NCBI GenBank assembly: GCA_963812335.1
Contig: CAWEUU010000010.1
Coordinates: 6,647-70,646, forward strand
From: VRUE01 sp963812335
Lineage (GTDB): Bacteria > Actinomycetota > Thermoleophilia > Solirubrobacterales > 70-9
Direction of reading: 5' to 3'
DNA: 64,000 nt
Shown here: piece after piece, positions 26,706 through 34,763 of the stretch
Layout: the number at the start of each line of letters is the position of its first letter
Numbering within the stretch: the stretch's first letter is position 1
Made by a program: the position numbers and the translations under genes
The notes under the pieces: generated by a model
The model's input: the letters and a program-made list of their open reading frames with translations, nothing else
What the model was told of the DNA's origin: nothing
The model's database searches: none

Positions 26706-29289
26706 GCTCACTGGCGGCCTGGGCGGTCCGCCACGCGCGGACGGTGCTGGCCCTTGCGCTGCTCCTCGCCCTCGGCGCCGCGGTGGTGGCGACGCGGCTG
26801 CCAACCGACGCCGCCACCGACACGCTGGTCGACTCCGATGCGCCCGGCTACCGGGCGACCGAAGAGGTCAAGCGCGAGTTCGGCGAAGAACCGATTGTCG
26901 TCCTCGCCCGCGGGGACCTGCAGCAGCTGGTCCTGACCCCGAACCTGGGGCGGCTGCTGCGCCTCGAGGGCTGCCTCTCGGCCAAGGTCCCGAAGGGGGC
27001 GAAGGCGCTCCCGGGACCGTGCACCGAGCTGGCCGAGCTGGAACCGGTGCGCTCGGCGATCGGCCCGGCGACCTTCCTCAACGAGGTCGTGATCCAGATC
27101 GACCGCCAGCTTCAACGCCTGGCCAAGTCGGTCTCGCCCGACGAACTGCGCGAACTGCTCGTCCAGCTTGCGGCCCAGTACGGCATCACAAGCGTTCCCA
27201 GTATCGGAAACCCGGACTTCCTCGCCTCGGTCGTCTTCGACCTCGAAGGCCCGCGGGGGACGCCCAAGCCACGGCTTGCCTACCTCTTCCCAAACGGCGA
27301 ATCGGCGCAGATCATCCTGCGGCTCAAGCCGGGGCTGAGCGAAGCCGAGCGCCACCAGGCGATCGAGGCGATCAGGGCTGTGGTCCGCGACCCGGTGGAG
27401 CGCAAGGCCTGCAAGTTCAAGGGCGAACCGGAGCGCTGCTTTCAGCTCAACGGTGGCACCTACGTGATCTCCGGCGTGCCGGTCGTCGTCGACGCCGTCA
27501 CCCGCGCCCTCAAGGACGCGCTGCTCGTGTTGCTAGGGGTTGCGCTCGTCGTCATGGCCGTGGTCCTGATGCTCGTCTTCCGCTCGCGCTGGCGACTGCT
27601 CCCGCTGGCCCTGGCGCTCGGTGCCGCAGCTCTGACCTTCGGCCTGTTCGGCCTCGTCGGCGGCTCGCTGACGATGGCCTCGATCGCTGTGCTGCCGATC
27701 CTGATCGGGCTCGCCGTCGACTACGCGATTCAGCTCCAGGCTCGCTACGACGAGGCGGTCTCGCTTGGCGCTACCCCCGGCGTAGACGCTGCCCGCTTTG
27801 CAGCTTCGGGCGGTGCCCCAGCCATAGCAACGGCGTGCTTGGCCACCGCCGTCGGCTTCCTCGCTCTCCAGCTCTCGCCGACCCCGATGGTCCGCAGCTT
27901 CGGCTTGCTGCTCGTCGTCGGCGTCGCAATTGCATTCGTGCTCGGCTTTCTCGTTGGATTCGCTGCGGTCTCGCTGCGCAAAGGGCCGGGAGCATGGGGT
28001 TCCCCGGAGCGGTGCGGCGTCCTGTTTTTCGCACGGATGGCTCGGCGAGAGAAGACCGCCGCAAGGCGAAAAACCCAGCACCCGGAGGGGAACCCCATGA
28101 TCGCGGCCCGGCTGGGCAACGGTTCTGGCGCTTGGGGGAGCGGTACCCGGAGCGTGTTCTGGCGATTGGACTGGCGCTGGCGGTGATCGGTTGGGGGGTT
28201 GGGACCCAGATCCAGACGCAGACCGATATTCGGAAGCTGGCGCCGCAAGGCGTCGAGGCTGTGCAGGAACTGAATGAGCTGCAGGACGTGACCGGGGTGT
28301 CCGGGGAGCTTGACGCGAGGATCACGGCTCCCGATCTCACGGACCCGGCGACTATTCGGTGGATGGCCGGGTTCAAGCGGCGGGCGCTCGAGGCAGGTGG
28401 GTTCTCAGGAGAAAACGCGAGCTGTCAGGAGGCGGAAGTCTGCCCGGGGCCGGCGTTGTCGGACTTCGTTACGGGGGGTGCGCTTACCGGGCCGGTCAGT
28501 GGGACGCTGACGCGGAAGAGCATTCGGCAGACGTTGGGGCAGTTGCCCGGCTATGACCTGCGGCAGGTGGCGACTGTCGATCCCGAGACCGGATTGCCGA
28601 GCGGGACGGCGCTGATCGGGTTCGGGATCCGGGCGCAGTCGCTCGAGTCTCAGCAGAAGCTGATCGAGCGGATCCGAGGGGCGGTGGGGGAGCCCGGAGC
28701 GAGGGGTGGGCCGCCGCTCGGGGTGGAGGTCGAGCTGGCTGGGCTGCCGGTGATTGCGGCGGCCGCGGCCTCCGATCTGTCCGACAGCCGGTATCTGCTG
28801 ACGCTCGCGGGGCTGCTGGCTGTGGCGCTGGTGCTGTTGGTGGTCTACCGGTCCTGGTCGCGGGCGCTGGTGCCGCTGGTGCCGATCGTGATGGCCACCG
28901 GCTGGTCGGCGCTGGTGTTGTTTGCGACCCGGGTGCCGCTGAATCCGATGTCGGCGGCGCTGGGGGCGCTGACGATCGCGATCGCGACCGAGTTCAGCGT
29001 GATCCTCTCGGCGCGCTTCCGCCAGGAGCGCGGCGCGGGAAGGGACCTGGGGGCGGCGCTACGGCAGGCCTACACGCGCACCGGCGCCGCCGTGCTCGCC
29101 TCCGGCGCCACCGCGATCGCCGGCTTCGCCGTGCTGATCGCCAGCGACGTGCGGATGTTGCGCGACTTTGGCTTCGTCACCGTCATTGACCTGGCCGTAG
29201 CCCTCCTCGGCGTCCTCATCGCTCTCCCCGCGACCCTTGTCTTTGCCGAGCGCCTATGGCCGATGGGGAGGGGGCGGGGTGAGAGATAG
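26702..29289 (+). pseudogene. MMPL/HAE3-type lipid transporter interrupted by a palindromic element
   Basis: An RND-superfamily transporter in two frames. The first half (26702 to about 27992) has the N-terminal helix, an extracytoplasmic loop and the first helix block with VDYAIQLQARYDEA. The second half (about 28100-29289) has the second loop and helix block with TEFSVILSARFRQE. Between them, in the usual linker, lies a 107-bp palindrome (27993-28099). Removing exactly those 107 nt joins the frames and gives a plausible linker, SLRKGPGDRGPAGQRFW. As the sequence stands, the first frame stops at 28186. The TTG start overlaps the ATPase stop, so the protein belongs to the YrbE/Mkl operon and may pass lipids on. 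Confidence 0.85.
27993..28099. repeat. nested-hairpin element, copy C, inside the MMPL gene
   Basis: The outer arms CATGGGGTTCCCC (27993-28005) and GGGGAACCCCATG (28087-28099) pair perfectly. A short middle stem GGTGC/GCACC follows. The inner stem GTTTTTCGC (28024-28032) and GCGAAAAAC (28066-28074) encloses a 33-nt loop. The plan and loop length match copies A and B. It looks like a small insertion in the coding sequence. Confidence 0.78.
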
Positions 29290-29938
29290 GTACTCGATCC
29301 TGGTCGGGGTGTTCTTTGTCGCCGTCGTGGTGATTGCGCTGGTCAACGGGGTGCCGGGAGGGGACCAGGGGACGCTCGGGCTCGACGAGCAGCCGGCGCG
29401 CTGGGCGCTGCCGGAGTTCGCGGTTCCGGACGCCGCCGGAGAGCTCGAAGGTGATGCCAATGTCGCCCAGGACGACTGCTCGGCGGCGGCGCTGCCGTGT
29501 CCGGCCGGCTCGCGCCGCGCCCCCGCATGCCGGGTCGTGACGCCCGGCGCGTTCCGCGTCTGCGACCTCTTCGACCGACCCGCCCTGATCTCGTTCTGGT
29601 TCAGCGGCGGTGACGGCGACTGCGTGCGCCAGCAGGACGTCGTCAACCGCGTCTACGCGCGTTACCGTGGACGCGTGAACTTCCTCTCGCTCGACATCCA
29701 CGATGATCGTGGCAAGGTCCGGGAGCTGATTCGGAGCCGTGGCTGGAGGATGCCGGTCGGCTATGACCGCGACGGTGCCGTGGCGGCGCTCTATCGTGTC
29801 GGCGGCTGTCCGACCTTCGCCTACGTATTCCCGGGCGGGACGCTGGAGAGCGCCTCGATCGGCAACCTCGACGAGGACGGGCTCGCCGCACGGGTCAGAC
29901 GTCTGCTGCGCGCCACCGCCGGCGCGGAGGCGAGCTGA
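29279..29938 (+). CDS. membrane-anchored thioredoxin/TlpA-like protein
   Basis: A 219-residue protein with one N-terminal membrane helix (YSILVGVFFVAVVVIALVNG) and an exported thioredoxin-fold domain. The active-site region reads FWFSGGDGDCVRQQDV. Only the second cysteine of the usual CxxC is kept, so it is unlikely to be a standard disulfide reductase. The cis-proline region GGCPTFAYVFPGG is present with an added cysteine, and two further cysteines lie earlier. GTG 29279 gives an 11-bp overlap with the MMPL gene and follows a G-rich ribosome-binding site. The protein belongs to the lipid-transport operon by position. Confidence 0.78.
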   Translation: MRDRYSILVGVFFVAVVVIALVNGVPGGDQGTLGLDEQPARWALPEFAVPDAAGELEGDANVAQDDCSAAALPCPAGSRRAPACRVVTPGAFRVCDLFDRPALISFWFSGGDGDCVRQQDVVNRVYARYRGRVNFLSLDIHDDRGKVRELIRSRGWRMPVGYDRDGAVAALYRVGGCPTFAYVFPGGTLESASIGNLDEDGLAARVRRLLRATAGAEAS

Positions 29939-30603
29939 TGGCCGCGGCGGGCCGCCGGACCGGCGCGGAGCCGTCCTCGACGTTCGGCTGGGTGGCTCCG
30001 CACATCGCCGAGGAGTTCCCCGGCCTCGGCATCTCCTGGATCGAGGTCGACGGTCACCCTGGCCGCAGCCCGCGGCCTGTCGTCCACCGACTCGCCGAGA
30101 CCTCCAACCGCTTCTACGGCGCGCACGCGGTCCACATGCGCGAACGGCCGATCCCCTGGGCCTACCGTGTCTTCTTCCGCCAGATCGGCCTCGACCCCGA
30201 CCGCACCCGGACGCCGGTCGAGCAGCTCGCCCTCGACCGTCTCCAGGACGGTGCCTTCAAGACCCATGGCCTGCCCGGCGACGCGCTGACGATCGCCACG
30301 GTCGAGACCGGGATCGCCCTGCGCGCGTTCGACGCCGCGCGGATTGAAGGCGCGCTCTGCATCCGCGACTCGGCCCCTGGCGAGTCGCTGCCCGGCAGGC
30401 CGGGCGGGCTCGCCCACGGCACGCTGATCATCGCCGACGAGCGCGGGCCGGTCGGGTTGCTCTTCGGCGCCACCGGCGAGGGCCGCGAGGTCGAACGAGG
30501 CACCCGCCGCATCGCGATCGCCGCGGTCCAGGTTGAGGGCGTCCCCCAGATCGCCGTGGACGAGGCGTTGTGGATGGTCGCGGGAACCCTCGAGGCTGCC
30601 TAG
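29938..30603 (+). CDS. B3/B4 tRNA-binding-domain protein
   Basis: A 221-residue cytoplasmic protein that resembles the B3/B4 domain of phenylalanyl-tRNA synthetase beta, found as stand-alone proteins in many bacteria. Supporting features are the pattern PRPVVHRLAETSNRFYGAHAVHMRERPIPWAYRVFFRQIG and the later GEVERGTRR-like turn. Stand-alone B3/B4 proteins are thought to edit or bind misacylated substrates, but the role is not proven. It overlaps the upstream gene by one base. It converges on the next gene, sharing the CTAG stop tetramer at 30600-30603. Confidence 0.65.
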   Translation: MAAAGRRTGAEPSSTFGWVAPHIAEEFPGLGISWIEVDGHPGRSPRPVVHRLAETSNRFYGAHAVHMRERPIPWAYRVFFRQIGLDPDRTRTPVEQLALDRLQDGAFKTHGLPGDALTIATVETGIALRAFDAARIEGALCIRDSAPGESLPGRPGGLAHGTLIIADERGPVGLLFGATGEGREVERGTRRIAIAAVQVEGVPQIAVDEALWMVAGTLEAA

Positions 30604-31022
30604 CCGCCCCGCAGGCCGCCGGTCTTGAAGGAGAGGCCCCCGGAGGCGCGCTGGAAGGCGCGGCGGAGGAAGTAGAAGGACGCGACAAAGGCTGCGGCTC
30701 CTACCGCCAGGCAGATCGCGAGGATCAGGCTGGCGAGGTAGAAGAGGCTGCCGGTGACTAGGACGAAGACGACGCCGGCGAGCAGGGTGGTGTGCGAGCG
30801 GTAGCCGGCGAAGTGCTCGCGTGCCGAGACCTCGAGCCCGCCGAGCGCGGCGAGGACAACACCGACGCCGATCGCGGTCGGGCTCTTGCCGATCACCCCG
30901 ATCGCCAGCATGACGATGCCGCCGAGCACGGTCAGCTCGGCAAGCGGGAACGACCCCCACGGGGCGGGTGGTCGTTCGTCGCTACCGCGAGTCTTGGCGC
31001 CTCTATCGCTCAACGGCCGCAA
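30600..31022 (-). CDS. small integral membrane protein, unknown function
   Basis: A protein of about 140 residues with three to four hydrophobic segments from residue 27 to 118 (ELTVLGGIVMLAIGVIG, TTLLAGVVFVLVTGSLFYL, ILAICLAVGAAAFVASFYF) and a Gly/Arg-rich tail. No motif suggests a function. The start is uncertain: TTG 31022 and TTG 31013 are both in frame. It overlaps the end of the upstream gene by about 20 bases, so the two are probably cotranscribed. Confidence 0.65.
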   Translation of the reverse strand: MRPLSDRGAKTRGSDERPPAPWGSFPLAELTVLGGIVMLAIGVIGKSPTAIGVGVVLAALGGLEVSAREHFAGYRSHTTLLAGVVFVLVTGSLFYLASLILAICLAVGAAAFVASFYFLRRAFQRASGGLSFKTGGLRGG

Positions 31023-31497
31023 GCCGCCCGGGTAACGGGCATCCGGAGGAGACTCGGACCCGCCACCAGCCCATCAGCATGCCGAGCAGGCCGAAGCGGG
31101 GGCGGGAGTGCCAGTGGCCGCAGCCGGGCGCGCCGATGTCGTCGCGTGAAATCTGCACCCACTTGAAATCGGCGGGCGAGGCGAGCATGCGCTCGAGCAG
31201 CTCGCGGTTGCGGGTCTCGAGCTCATCCTGCGTTCGCAGCTGTAGCCGCGCTTCGGCTATCCGGCCCGCCAACGAGTCGCGGATCGCCTCCAACTCACCG
31301 AGATCGAGGGCCCGCGGCGCGCTCGACATCGACGGAATTGCCGCGTCGATCTGCACGCGCCGAAAGGCGTCTCCGAGGAGCGAGGCAAGCTGAGCTTCCA
31401 GCCTTCCGATCTGACGCCGCAGCTCACGCCGCGCAAGCTTCTCGTCGCCTCCGACGCGAAGCGCAGTGGGGATTTCTCGCTCGATCAGATCCGGCAT
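31003..31497 (-). CDS. hypothetical protein with coiled-coil region
   Basis: A 164-residue protein I do not recognise. Residues 12-110 are rich in Glu, Arg, Leu and Ala with heptad-like spacing, suggesting a coiled coil. The C-terminal 50 residues hold WVQISRDDIGAPGCGHWHSRP followed by a short hydrophobic stretch (FGLLGMLMGWW). The Cys/His-containing stretch could bind metal, but this is only a guess. ATG 31497 is the start. A nested-hairpin element lies 58 bp upstream. Confidence 0.68.
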   Translation of the reverse strand: MPDLIEREIPTALRVGGDEKLARRELRRQIGRLEAQLASLLGDAFRRVQIDAAIPSMSSAPRALDLGELEAIRDSLAGRIAEARLQLRTQDELETRNRELLERMLASPADFKWVQISRDDIGAPGCGHWHSRPRFGLLGMLMGWWRVRVSSGCPLPGRLAAVER

Positions 31498-31554
31498 GAA
31501 CCCGATGACCAGTTTAGATCACCGTTCGCGCGGCGATCGCAGGCCTTACGTTAA

Positions 31555-31665
31555 GAGCCGATTCCAGTAGGTCGGAACGTCTTGTACTTTTTTTGCGGCG
31601 ACAATCTCGGACGGCCGGCGACTGTCTTCAAAAAAAGTTAAGTGGAGGCCTACTGGAATCGGCTC
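31555..31665. repeat. nested-hairpin element, copy B
   Basis: A 111-bp element. The outer arms GAGCCGATTCCAGTAGG (31555-31571) and CCTACTGGAATCGGCTC (31649-31665) are perfectly complementary. The inner arms ACTTTTTTTG (31586-31595) and CAAAAAAAGT (31629-31638) enclose a 33-nt loop. The unpaired stretches AACGTCTTGT and TAAGTGGAGG match copy A, while the arm sequences differ but still pair. Confidence 0.8.
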
Positions 31666-31699
31666 CAACCACCCACGGATGGTCTCCAACCACAAAGCC

Positions 31700-32068
31700 T
31701 CAGGCGAGCACCGTGTCGCGCGACCGGGACCCGCTCAGGGCGCTGGTCAGCAGCGCCCGCTGGCGCGGCGTCAGCGAGCCGATCCGCTTGTTCTCGCTCA
31801 GCGCCAGTGTCTGCAGCAGCTTGCGGGCGCGGGTGCGGCCCCAGCGGCGCTGGCTGGTCAGCAGCTCGGCCAGGGTCATGCTGTCGGCCTCCCAGGGGCA
31901 GTGCTCGATCACGGCGGCGACATCGGCGTCGCCGCGCCCGACCGATCGCTTCAACTCCGCTCTGGCAAGCCGCACGCGGTTGGCCCGAGCCAGGGCCTGC
32001 ATGTGCTGCGGCGCCTGGGTCGCGTCGACGGTTGTCGAAGCAGGGGCGATCGTTGCTACAGCGTCCAC
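31700..32068 (-). CDS. mihF: actinobacterial-type integration host factor (mIHF)
   Basis: A 122-residue DNA-bending nucleoid protein of the actinobacterial mIHF type. It contains ARANRVRLARAELKRSVGRGD, MTLAELLTSQRRWGRTRARK and ALSENKRIGSLTPRQR, the expected order of the helical core and the helix-hairpin-helix-like DNA-contact region. About 25 extra residues precede the core. GTG 32068 is preceded by GGGAGGAG. This family is confined to Actinobacteria and supports the host assignment. The gene stands alone with its own upstream region. Confidence 0.87.
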   Translation of the reverse strand: MDAVATIAPASTTVDATQAPQHMQALARANRVRLARAELKRSVGRGDADVAAVIEHCPWEADSMTLAELLTSQRRWGRTRARKLLQTLALSENKRIGSLTPRQRALLTSALSGSRSRDTVLA

Positions 32069-32335
32069 TAGGACTCCTCCCTATAGGGGTTGTTGACTGG
32101 TCTCATACGCCGGCCGGTCTGCCCGGGCTCGGTTGAGTTGAAATGCCACCGCCGCGTCCTCCTGACCCGATGCGCGGCGAGGTGGGCAAGCTACGCGCTG
32201 GGGGAGGCGAGCGTCAACCCACGCTCGACCAAGAGCCCGCGAGCCGTTCGCTAAGAGCACCTTTTTCGTGCTCGGCCGGGCTCGTCCAGAATCGGACAAG
32301 GAGGAAACTACCCCCACCGGGGTATGCATAGCCGC
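32069..32335. other. intergenic region upstream of mihF, with two small hairpins
   Basis: This 267-bp gap has no convincing gene. It should hold the mihF promoter; TATGAG on the minus strand at 32102-32107 is a possible -10 element. The hairpin TACCCC/GGGGTA (32309-32324) may terminate the serine palmitoyltransferase-like gene. A second hairpin, GAGCAC/GTGCTC, with a T-rich loop lies near 32255-32275. Short open frames here look spurious. Confidence 0.5.
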
Positions 32336-33592
32336 TCAGATACGCGGGAGTTCAGGGAAGTCTTCAATGGTGCGGGAGATCGTCTCGAGCGCGCGGTCGA
32401 GGTGCGCGCGCTCATGCGTCGCCATCAGGCTGGTTCGCAGCAGCGCCCCGCCCGGCGGCACCGCCGGGTGGATCGCGACGTTGGTGTAGACGCCGGCGTC
32501 GAAGAGCGCCTTCCAGAGCAGCACCGCCTGCCAGTCGTCACCGACGATCACCGGTACCACCGGCGTCGTCGCCACGCTTCCGTCGGGGAGCGTGCCCGGC
32601 TCGATCACCTTCAGCCCCAGGCCGCGCAGGCCCTCGCGCAGGTATTCGGCGTTGCCGAGCAGGGCCTCGAAGAGCCGCGAGCCCTCCGCGCGGATCACGC
32701 GCAGCGCCGCCAGCGCCGCTCCGACCGCGGCCGGTACCGCCGAGGCGCTGAAGACGAACGAGCGCGAGGAGATCCGCAGATACTCGATTACGTCGGCGGG
32801 CCCGGCGATGAAGCCGCCGCAGGAGGCGAGGCTCTTGGAGAAGGTGCCCATCCGCAGGTCGACCTCGTCCTCGAGCCCGAACAGCTCGGCGGCTCCGGCG
32901 CCGCGGGCCCCGAGCACGCCGGCCCCGTGCGCCTCGTCGACCATCAGCCGGGCGCCGTGGGAGCGGCAGAGCTCAACTATCCGCGGCAGGTCGCAGACGT
33001 CGCCCTCCATCGAGAACACCCCGTCGACGACGACGAGGACGCCGCCGCCGTCCTCGCTCGCGCGCTGCAGCATCTTCTCCAGCTTGTCCATGCGGTTGTG
33101 GCGGAAGGGGCGCAGCTTTGCCCCCGAGAGTTTGCAGCCGTCGAGTATTGAGGCGTGATCGCCGGAATCGCAGATCACCGTGTCGCCCGGCGCCAGGATC
33201 GTGCCGATGCAGCCGACGTTCGCCTGGTAGCCGGTGGTGAAGACGATCGCCTCCTCGGTCCCCATCCATTCCGCCAGCTCGCGCTCGAGCTCGACATGCA
33301 ACGGCGTCGTGCCGTTGAGCAGGCGCGAGCCGGTGACACCCGTGCCGTAGGCCTCCAGCGCCTCGCGCGCCGCAGCCTTGACCCGGCCGTCACCGGTCAG
33401 GCCGAGGTAGTTGTTGGAGCCGAGCATGATCGTCTCGCGGCCCTCCATCTCGACCACCGGGCCGGCCTCGGAGGTGAGCAGGCGGAAATAGGGGAGCAGG
33501 TCGTGCTGCTTGGCCGCTTCGAGTTGCTCGAGCCGCTCGTGGCTGCGCGCCTTCTCGAATACGTCAACGGGGGTCCTGGCGGTTTCGCTCAT
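32336..33592 (-). CDS. alpha-oxoamine synthase, serine palmitoyltransferase-like
   Basis: A 418-residue PLP enzyme that condenses an amino acid with an acyl-CoA, releasing CO2. The PLP lysine is Lys253 in GTFSKSLASCGGF. The GTFSKS form is typical of serine palmitoyltransferases, whereas KBL and BioF have other sequences there. The cofactor residues Asp219 and His222 (DEAHGAG) and His146 (DHASI) keep the spacing of Sphingomonas SPT. LGSNNYLGLT and YGTGVTGSRLLNGT also fit. ATG 33592 is preferred; ATG 33619 would overlap the divergent acyltransferase start. With that acyltransferase it suggests sphingolipid synthesis, but 2-amino-3-ketobutyrate CoA ligase cannot be excluded from sequence alone. 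Confidence 0.82.
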   Translation of the reverse strand: MSETARTPVDVFEKARSHERLEQLEAAKQHDLLPYFRLLTSEAGPVVEMEGRETIMLGSNNYLGLTGDGRVKAAAREALEAYGTGVTGSRLLNGTTPLHVELERELAEWMGTEEAIVFTTGYQANVGCIGTILAPGDTVICDSGDHASILDGCKLSGAKLRPFRHNRMDKLEKMLQRASEDGGGVLVVVDGVFSMEGDVCDLPRIVELCRSHGARLMVDEAHGAGVLGARGAGAAELFGLEDEVDLRMGTFSKSLASCGGFIAGPADVIEYLRISSRSFVFSASAVPAAVGAALAALRVIRAEGSRLFEALLGNAEYLREGLRGLGLKVIEPGTLPDGSVATTPVVPVIVGDDWQAVLLWKALFDAGVYTNVAIHPAVPPGGALLRTSLMATHERAHLDRALETISRTIEDFPELPRI

Positions 33593-33617
33593 GGCCGGAG
33601 TGTAGGTTGCGGCCCCC

Positions 33618-34763
33618 ATGTCGAATCTCTCGATCCGCCCCGTGCGCACCCGCCGTGAGCTGAAGCGCTTCGTCAAGGTCCCCTTCGCGCTGCACCGCGA
33701 CCATCCGCAGTGGGTGCCACCGCTGATCCTCGATCGCATGCAGTTCCTCAACCGGCGCAAGAATCCCTACTTCCAGCACGCCGAGGCGGAGCTGTTCGTC
33801 GCCGAACGCGATGGCGAGCCGGTCGGCCGGATCAGCGCCCAGTTCGACCGCGAGTGGGATGCCGCTCAGGGGGGCGAGGACGGCATGTTCGGCTTCTTCG
33901 AGACGATCGACGACCGCGAGGTTGCGGCGGCGCTGCTCGGCGCCGCCGAGGACTGGCTTGCCGAGCGCGGCCGCAAGCGCCTGCTGGGGCCGATGGACTT
34001 CACCACCAACGACGAGGTCGGCATCCTGATCGAGGGCTACGAGCGCCGGCCGATGATCCTGCAGAACTGGCACCCGCCCTTCTACAAGGAGCTGCTTGAG
34101 GAGCTCGGCTACGGCAAGGCGATGGACCTGCTGATGTGGTACCTCGAGCTCGGCGAGCTCAAGCAAGGCGACCAGTTCGCCCCCGAGATCCATGCCGCTG
34201 CGACCAAGGCGCTGCGAGACGAAGGGGTCGAGATCCGCAGCATCGACAAGGGCGACCTGCCCGCCGAGATGCGCCGCTTCAGCGAGGTCTACAACGAGGC
34301 CTGGGCCGATAACTGGGGCTTCGTCCCGCCTACCGACGCCGAGGTCGAGTTCCACGCCAAGATCCTCAAGCAGGTGATCGACGAGCGCTGGGCCTTCGTC
34401 GCCGAGCGGGACGGGGAGACGGTCGGCGTCGCCCTCACCCTGCCCGACATCAACCAGGTCCTCGCGCAGATGGGCGGCAGGCTGCTGCCGCTGGGCTGGC
34501 TGCGCTTCCTGCGCGGCAAGCCGAAGATCGACCGCGTGCGTGTCTTCGCCCTCGGAGTCAAGGACGAGTTCCGCCACAGCGGCGTCGCCGCCGGCCTCTA
34601 CCTCAAGCACCTCGAGGCGGCCAGCCCCGACGGGGTGCCCGGCGGAGAGACCGGCTGGATCCTCGAGACCAACGAGCCGATGAACCGGGCGATGGAGGGG
34701 ATGGGCGGCGAGGTGGTCAAGAAGTACCGCATCTACGAGAAGGCGCTAAGGTCGAGCGGGTGA
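33618..34763 (+). CDS. YghO-like GNAT-fold acyltransferase (possible bacterial ceramide synthase)
   Basis: A 381-residue protein with the N-terminal pattern of the YghO family (IRPVRTRRELKRFVKVPFALHRDHPQWVPP and KNPYFQHAEAELFVAERDGEPVGRI). It has a GNAT-like core and GFFETIDDREVAAALLGAAEDWLAERG. The bacterial ceramide synthase bCerS of Caulobacter belongs to this type of protein and N-acylates the long-chain base made by serine palmitoyltransferase. The head-to-head SPT-like gene, 25 bp away, supports such a role here. No ceramide reductase gene is visible in the window. The reaction is therefore an inference. Confidence 0.72.
   Translation: MSNLSIRPVRTRRELKRFVKVPFALHRDHPQWVPPLILDRMQFLNRRKNPYFQHAEAELFVAERDGEPVGRISAQFDREWDAAQGGEDGMFGFFETIDDREVAAALLGAAEDWLAERGRKRLLGPMDFTTNDEVGILIEGYERRPMILQNWHPPFYKELLEELGYGKAMDLLMWYLELGELKQGDQFAPEIHAAATKALRDEGVEIRSIDKGDLPAEMRRFSEVYNEAWADNWGFVPPTDAEVEFHAKILKQVIDERWAFVAERDGETVGVALTLPDINQVLAQMGGRLLPLGWLRFLRGKPKIDRVRVFALGVKDEFRHSGVAAGLYLKHLEAASPDGVPGGETGWILETNEPMNRAMEGMGGEVVKKYRIYEKALRSSG

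Noticed and set aside
28097..28186. New start of the MMPL second half at the ATG in the hairpin arm
   Set aside because: That ATG (28097) is in the upstream frame, which stops at 28186, so it cannot start the downstream half.
31851..31863. Near match to the TetR palindrome (TGGCTGGTCAGCA)
   Set aside because: It lies inside the mihF coding sequence, where it encodes the conserved LLTSQRR region, and one arm is broken.
32093..32102. Half of the palindrome, TTGACTGGTC, upstream of mihF
   Set aside because: The second arm is missing, so it is not counted as a site, although it lies in a regulatory region.
32143..32331. Short open frames in the gap before mihF
   Set aside because: They are Pro/Arg-rich, lack ribosome-binding sites and overlap hairpins. 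They look like GC-driven open frames.
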